From Candidatus Rokuibacteriota bacterium (GTDB taxonomy: Bacteria > Methylomirabilota > Methylomirabilia > Rokubacteriales > CSP1-6): DNA of 34,349 nt. Made by a program: the position numbers and the translations under genes. The first letter of the stretch is position 1, and each line of letters starts with the position of its first letter. The DNA is taken from positions 1-34,349 of the forward strand of contig QHSQ01000156.1 of the NCBI GenBank assembly GCA_003221615.1. Reading direction: 5' to 3'. The notes beneath the pieces are model-generated. The model was given only the letters and a program-made list of their open reading frames with translations. It was not told the DNA's origin and did not search any database. Of this stretch, positions 30,760 to 34,349 are shown piece after piece.

Positions 30760-31559
30760 CGGCGCCGCCTCTGATACTGCTTCACCTCGGTGTAGCTCTT
30801 GCGGCCGGCGCGATGGCCCACGCCGAGATAGAACTCGCGTACGTCCCCGTGGGCGAGCAGGCGCTCCGCCGGGCCGTCGTAGACGATGCGACCGTGCTCC
30901 ATGATGTAGCCGTAGCTCGCGACGGCCAGCGCGGCGCCCGCGTTCTGCTCGACGAGCAGCACCGCCAGCCCCAGCTCGTCACGCAAGCGCGCGACCAGGG
31001 TCATGAGGCGCTCGACGACCAGCGGTGCCAGGCCGAGCGAGAGCTCGTCGACCAGCAGCACGCGCGGTCGGCACAGCAGCGCGGTCGCCAGCGCCAGCAT
31101 CTGGCGCTCGCCGCCCGAGAGATATCCCGCCAGCTGTCGGCAGCGGCCGGCGAGCACGGGAAAGTAGTGGAACACCTGCTCGAGCGTCACCGGCGGGCGC
31201 GTCGCGCCACGATCGGTCAACGACCCCGGCACGAGCGCGCGCAGATTTTCCTGGACTGTCAAGGTCTCGAAGACCTTGTCGCGCTCGGGCACCAGCACGA
31301 GCCCGCGCCGCGCCAGCTCGTGCGGCGGGCGGCCGGTGACGGTCGCGCCCTGGAACACGACCCGACCGCCGACGATCTGTGCGTCGTCAGCGCCGAGAAA
31401 GCCCGAGATCGCGCGGAGCGTGGTCGTCTTGCCGGCGCCGTTGGTGCCGAGCAGGGCGACGATCGCGCCTGGCGGCACGCGGAGCGACACGCCCTGGATC
31501 GCCGTCGCGACGTGGTGGTAGACGACCTCGAGATTCTCGAGCTCGAGCAGCGGCGTCAC
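30750..31559 (-). CDS. livF: Branched-chain amino acid ABC transporter ATP-binding protein (LivF)
   Basis: This 269-residue ATPase partners LivG. It has Walker A GTNGAGKT (38-45), an intact signature YLSGGERQMLALATAL, Walker B VLLVDELSLGLAP and the switch region LLVEQNAGAALAVASYGYIM. LVLVPERDKVFETLTVQENL is the LivF hallmark (VPEGRxxFxxLTVxENL). The C-terminal 25 residues (GRKSYTEVKQYQRRRRWF) are basic and longer than in E. coli LivF. GTG 31559 overlaps the livM stop (GTGA). Confidence 0.96.
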   Translation of the reverse strand: MTPLLELENLEVVYHHVATAIQGVSLRVPPGAIVALLGTNGAGKTTTLRAISGFLGADDAQIVGGRVVFQGATVTGRPPHELARRGLVLVPERDKVFETLTVQENLRALVPGSLTDRGATRPPVTLEQVFHYFPVLAGRCRQLAGYLSGGERQMLALATALLCRPRVLLVDELSLGLAPLVVERLMTLVARLRDELGLAVLLVEQNAGAALAVASYGYIMEHGRIVYDGPAERLLAHGDVREFYLGVGHRAGRKSYTEVKQYQRRRRWF

Positions 31560-32623
31560 GACGCGGAGCGGAGCGGCCGGTAGCGCAGCGGCCAGAGGAA
31601 GACCCAGTTGCGCACCCGGCGCCAGACGCCGACGAGCCCCTGAGGCTCGAAGATCAGGAACGCGGCCATCAGCAGACCGAACGCGCCGAACTTCAGCGGA
31701 AACAGGTAGTACTCGGCGCCGCCGGGCACGCGGAGCGCGGCGACGCCCGCGTCGATCCCGTACGGCAGCAGGGTCACGAACGCGGCGCCGAGCACGGCGC
31801 CCAGCGCCGAGCCGAGGCCGCCGATGATCACCATCGCGATGTACTCGATCGCGAGAAAGAAGCCGAATGCCTCCACCGAGACAAACGCCCGCTGATAGGC
31901 GAAGAGCGCGCCGGCCACCGAGGTGAGCGCGCTCGACCAGACGAAGGCGAGGACCTTGTAGCGCGCCACGTCGATCCCGACCGACTCGGCCGCGATCTCA
32001 CGGTCGCGAATCGCCATCCACGCCCGTCCGGCGCGCGAGCGCTGAAGGTTCACCGACAGGATCAAGATCAGGCCGGCGACCGCGGTCAGCGCGTAGTACC
32101 AGGCGGTCGTGCCCTTGAGCACCCACGCGCCGAAGCGAGGCGGCGGGATCGACACGCCGGTGTTGGCCCCCCAGTGGTTCTGGAACTCGCCGCACGCGTA
32201 GAGCACCACGTGGTGCAGCGCGAGCGTGCCGAGCGCCAGGTAGAGCCCCTTCAGCCTGAGCGCCGGGATCCCGACGATCACACCGAGCAATGCGCCTACC
32301 AGCGCCGCGGCGGGCAGCGCCAGCAGGGGCGACGGCAGGTGGTTCTCGACCAGCATCGCGGTCGTGAAGGCGCCGGCCGCGATGAACCCCGCGTGGCCGA
32401 GCGAGACCTGGCCCGCGAGGCCGGTCAGCAGATTGAGCGCGAGCGCGCCGACGGCGGCCAGTGCGGTCTGCGCGACGAGATCGAGCACGAAGGGCGACAC
32501 GAGGCGTGGCAAGACCAGCAGGGCGAGGATCATGAGGGCGAGCGCCGTGCGGCGAAGGCGCGTGTCGACCAGCGCCAGATCGCTCGCGTAGGTGGTCTTG
32601 AAGTAGCCGCCGCCGAGCGCCAT
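31556..32623 (-). CDS. livM: Branched-chain amino acid ABC transporter permease (LivM)
   Basis: This 355-residue inner-membrane permease has about nine to ten hydrophobic segments. GYFKTTYASDLALVDT before the first helix and ALALNLLTGLAGQVSLGHAG (about 60-79) are LivM hallmarks. The cytoplasmic loop AWMAIRDREIAAESVGIDVA contacts the ATPases (EAA-like). The C-terminus LIFEPQGLVGVWRRVRNWVF is typical. ATG 32623 has no recognisable ribosome binding site upstream, where the toxin-antitoxin module begins; livH, normally adjacent, lies 753 bases further upstream. Confidence 0.95.
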   Translation of the reverse strand: MALGGGYFKTTYASDLALVDTRLRRTALALMILALLVLPRLVSPFVLDLVAQTALAAVGALALNLLTGLAGQVSLGHAGFIAAGAFTTAMLVENHLPSPLLALPAAALVGALLGVIVGIPALRLKGLYLALGTLALHHVVLYACGEFQNHWGANTGVSIPPPRFGAWVLKGTTAWYYALTAVAGLILILSVNLQRSRAGRAWMAIRDREIAAESVGIDVARYKVLAFVWSSALTSVAGALFAYQRAFVSVEAFGFFLAIEYIAMVIIGGLGSALGAVLGAAFVTLLPYGIDAGVAALRVPGGAEYYLFPLKFGAFGLLMAAFLIFEPQGLVGVWRRVRNWVFLWPLRYRPLRSAS

Positions 32624-32641
32624 CTACGTGCTGGCTCGGGC

Positions 32642-32670
32642 TTGACGCCTTGTGACGCTACTAGTAAAGT
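32642..32670 (+). promoter_or_regulatory. Candidate promoter and operator of the toxin-antitoxin operon
   Basis: TTGACG (32642-32647) and TAAAGT (32665-32670) are separated by exactly 17 bases, fitting a sigma-70-type promoter. An 8-bp palindrome TACTAGTA (32659-32666) overlaps the -10 element and could be the site for the antitoxin's ribbon-helix-helix dimer, as autoregulation is the rule for such operons. The region is visibly A/T-richer than its surroundings. Confidence 0.5.
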
Positions 32671-32705
32671 TAATAACGAGATTGATACCGGGATTAGGGG
32701 GCGTC

Positions 32706-33011
32706 ATGTCGGCCGAGCCGCGACGATATGAGGTCGTGAGCGTGTCCCTGCCGCGTGAGCTCGTGAAGCGCGCGAACGCCTTGATTCCGAAAGCGCATCG
32801 AAGCCGAGTCATCACCAAGGTGCTCACGTCGTATCTCGACGCGATCGAGCGGCGCAAAGTGGCAGAAGAGTATCGCACCTACTACTCGCAGCGGGCCGCC
32901 GGCGAGGCGAAGGAAGAACGCGATCTGCTGGCCGAGTGGGAACTGAGCGACGCCGAAGCGTGGGCCATTCTCGACGACGAAGAGAAGCGTGGTCGGCGCC
33001 CGACGCGGTGA
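32706..33011 (+). CDS. Ribbon-helix-helix antitoxin, MazE/PemI-like
   Basis: From ATG 32706 (GGGGG a few bases upstream) the product has 101 residues. The N-terminal part reads YEVVSVSLPRELVKRANALI, then SRVITKVLTSYLDAI: one beta strand and two helices, as in MetJ/Arc-type ribbon-helix-helix DNA-binding domains. The C-terminal half (EERDLLAEWELSDAEAWAIL) is acidic and would wrap around and neutralise the toxin. An in-frame GTG at 32652 would add 18 residues but runs through the promoter region. It overlaps the toxin start by 23 bases. The gene lies on the strand opposite to the liv genes on both sides. Confidence 0.82.
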   Translation: MSAEPRRYEVVSVSLPRELVKRANALIPKAHRSRVITKVLTSYLDAIERRKVAEEYRTYYSQRAAGEAKEERDLLAEWELSDAEAWAILDDEEKRGRRPTR

Positions 33012-33333
33012 CGTTGTCCTCGCGCGGCTCGATCCCACACTGGGTGTCGAGATCAAGAAGACGCGGCCCGTGGTCGTGCTGTCCAACGACAGCATCAATC
33101 ACTTCGCCGAATTGGCGGTGGTCGTCCCACTCACGACGAACACGGCTCGTGTGTCCCCGAGTCACACCCTCATCCCCAGGGGCACGGCCGGGCTGAAACT
33201 TCCGTCCAAGGCCGTCACGGAGCAGATTCGAGCGGTCGACAAACGACGTCTGGTGAAGAAGCTGGGGCATCTGGCGCCCGAGCTGCTCGCCCAGGTCGAA
33301 CGGGCCCTCAAGAACACTCTGGCCCTGCCATAG
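32989..33333 (+). CDS. MazF/PemK-family endoribonuclease toxin
   Basis: The 114-residue product starts at GTG 32989 inside the antitoxin gene. RRGDVVLARLDPTLGVEIKK, then TRPVVVLSND is the MazF/PemK fold signature (RGDIYxxxLxPxxGxExxKxRPxVVxSND), with the Arg and the later Thr (VVVPLTTNTA) that form the RNase site. EQIRAVDKRRLVKKLGHL and LAQVERALKNTL complete the fold. MazF toxins cut single-stranded mRNA at short sequences and arrest growth until antitoxin is restored. All usual segments are present, so it should be active. It converges on livH, with a hairpin between. Confidence 0.92.
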   Translation: MVGARRGDVVLARLDPTLGVEIKKTRPVVVLSNDSINHFAELAVVVPLTTNTARVSPSHTLIPRGTAGLKLPSKAVTEQIRAVDKRRLVKKLGHLAPELLAQVERALKNTLALP

Positions 33334-33337
33334 CGAT

Positions 33338-33356
33338 ACGATCGCGCTGCGATCGT
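33338..33356. terminator. Hairpin between toxin gene and livH
   Basis: ACGATCGC (33338-33345) pairs perfectly with GCGATCGT (33349-33356) over a 3-base loop, in the 42-base gap between the convergent toxin and livH stops. Confidence 0.5.
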
Positions 33357-33375
33357 TCGATCACTTCGTCGCGAC

Positions 33376-34251
33376 TCATACCCGCTCCAGCTCTTCCCTC
33401 GTGCCGAAGAGCCCCCACGGGCGCACTAGCAGCATCGCGAGCAGACACAGGAACGGCGAGACGTCGGCCAGGAGCGGGTCGCCGTAGCGCACGGACAGCA
33501 CCTCGACGGCCGCGACGATCAACGCGCCGGGAATGACGCCGCCCAGGCTGTCGAGCCCGCCGACCAGCGCGACCGCGAAGGCCTTCAGGCCGAGAACGCC
33601 GAGCGAGGGATCGAGGCGCACGTTGTTCGCGTAGAGAATGCCCGCGAGCGCGCCGGCGAAGCCGGCGAGCGCCCACGAGAGCGCGAACAGCAGCTGGAAG
33701 TTGATCCCGCGCTGGGCGGCGAGCAGCGCCTTCTCGCCCGCCGCGCGCATCTGGATCCCGAGCGGCGAGAGGCGTAGAAAGACGAAGAGCGCGATGAAGA
33801 GCGCCGCGGTGACGGCCACCGTCAGCAGATCGAACGTCGAGACGACGGCGCCGCCCGGCAGCCGGCGCGGCGGGTTCGCGAGACCGAGCAGCGGCAGCGG
33901 ATGGCGGATGCGATCGGTGTAGACGAGCACGATCGCGGCGCGCAAGAGAATGCCGAGCGTGACCGTGACCAGGACCGCGGCGAACACCGGATGGCCCGCC
34001 ATCGGACGCATGAGGAGCCGATAGATGAGAAAGCCGGCCAGGGCCGAGAGCGCCGCCGCCGTGACGACTGACAGCGCGGGCTGGCCGGGCACGGCGGAGG
34101 CGACCAGGAACAGGAAGTAGCCGCCGAGCGTCATCATGTCGCCCTGCGCCAGGTTCAGCACGCGCGTCGCGCGGTAGACGAGCACGTAACCCGCGGCCAG
34201 CAGCGCGTAGAGGCTCGCGACGACGACGGTCGTGGCGAGGACCTGCGTCAC
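33376..34251 (-). CDS. livH: Branched-chain amino acid ABC transporter permease (LivH)
   Basis: This 291-residue inner-membrane permease has about eight hydrophobic segments. The N-terminus ASLYALLAAGYVLVYRATRV, then LNLAQGDMMTLGGYF is the LivH hallmark (GLxLIYGxTRVxNFAHG). LGIQMRAAGEKALLAAQRGI is the cytoplasmic ATPase-contact loop, and ALVGGLDSLGGVIPGALIVA the late membrane segment. It ends LLVRPWGLFGTREELERV. The ribosome binding site is weak, and GTG at 34251 is used. It is transcribed toward the toxin-antitoxin pair, which is antisense to any livH-livM read-through. Confidence 0.93.
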   Translation of the reverse strand: MTQVLATTVVVASLYALLAAGYVLVYRATRVLNLAQGDMMTLGGYFLFLVASAVPGQPALSVVTAAALSALAGFLIYRLLMRPMAGHPVFAAVLVTVTLGILLRAAIVLVYTDRIRHPLPLLGLANPPRRLPGGAVVSTFDLLTVAVTAALFIALFVFLRLSPLGIQMRAAGEKALLAAQRGINFQLLFALSWALAGFAGALAGILYANNVRLDPSLGVLGLKAFAVALVGGLDSLGGVIPGALIVAAVEVLSVRYGDPLLADVSPFLCLLAMLLVRPWGLFGTREELERV

Positions 34252-34320
34252 CGCGTCACTGTAGCGGGGTCCGTGAGGCCGGCTTGGACCGCGGGTGGCC
34301 TGCTGTAGGCGCGAGCGGCT

Positions 34321-34349
34321 TCACTTGATCTCGAGCCGCGTCCAGCTGC
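34321..34349 (-). CDS. C-terminal end of an upstream gene, possibly the transporter's substrate-binding protein
   Basis: On the - strand the last bases of the window read SWTRLEIK followed by TGA (34323-34321). The position directly upstream of livH, same strand, is where a LivJ-like periplasmic binding protein gene is usual. Only eight residues are visible, so the identity is a guess from context. Confidence 0.4.

Noticed and set aside
31379..32622. Long + strand open frame antisense to livM and livF
   Set aside because: Highly charged low-complexity translation without motifs; livM and livF explain the region.
1..34349. tRNA, rRNA or CRISPR features
   Set aside because: No cloverleaf with a GTTCRANYC-type arm, no rRNA-like stretch and no regularly spaced direct repeats were seen on either strand.

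Overview
The window comes from a bacterium with very GC-rich DNA. Nearly all third codon positions are G or C, and GTG/TTG starts and 4-nt stop/start overlaps are common. The gene content is typical of metagenome-assembled soil or subsurface lineages such as Rokubacteria/Methylomirabilota: a luciferase-like flavin oxidoreductase, HyuAB, a Cox-type molybdenum hydroxylase, a Liv transporter and several SDRs. That placement is an inference from gene content; there is no rRNA or marker gene here. I saw no tRNA, rRNA, CRISPR array, transposase or phage gene, and no gene-free stretch longer than about 130 bases.

Left part (1-10.6 kb): short, often divergent or convergent units. In order: an unrecognised membrane-anchored protein cut by the window edge; a 129-bp imperfect palindrome holding the stop codons of both flanking genes; an APH-type phosphotransferase; a TPR protein; a chimeric SDR / TIGR01777-epimerase gene; a chagasin-like lipoprotein; an Xaa-Pro aminopeptidase; a luciferase-like monooxygenase coupled to NudC; a frameshifted NIPSNAP gene; a helix-hairpin-helix protein; a small ABM-like protein behind a palindromic leader; 3-hydroxyanthranilate dioxygenase; and an Fpg-like glycosylase that has lost its catalytic N-terminus.

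Centre (10.7-23.9 kb): a 13-kb run on the + strand. It holds a full-length ThDP enzyme, an acyl-CoA dehydrogenase, a two-subunit (ComD/ComE-like) ThDP decarboxylase, HyuA, HyuB and an SDR. The genes from the acyl-CoA dehydrogenase to the SDR are joined by 4-nt overlaps. A secreted matrixin-like protease and a molybdenum hydroxylase set (large subunit, CoxG, CoxS, CoxM) follow. The run looks like a catabolic operon for a carbonyl, amide or aromatic-derived acid whose substrate I cannot name. It ends at a strong hairpin.

Right part (23.9-34.3 kb), - strand: a probable operon of an SDR with a substituted catalytic triad, a small secreted FGGH-motif protein, a TIM-barrel isomerase, a benzoylformate-decarboxylase-like ThDP enzyme and a VOC protein. 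Beyond it lies a branched-chain amino acid/amide ABC transporter operon (LivH, LivM, LivF, LivG) followed by a core-MetE-type methyltransferase and a DUF3750 lipoprotein. A MazEF-type toxin-antitoxin pair on the opposite strand sits between livH and livM. The last 29 bases appear to be the end of a further gene, possibly the transporter's binding protein.

Most unusual points: the SDR/TIGR01777 chimera, the toxin-antitoxin pair inside the liv operon, the palindrome spanning two stop codons, the decapitated Fpg, the SDR lacking Ser/Tyr/Lys, and the uncharacterised ThDP-HyuAB-acyl-CoA dehydrogenase operon.
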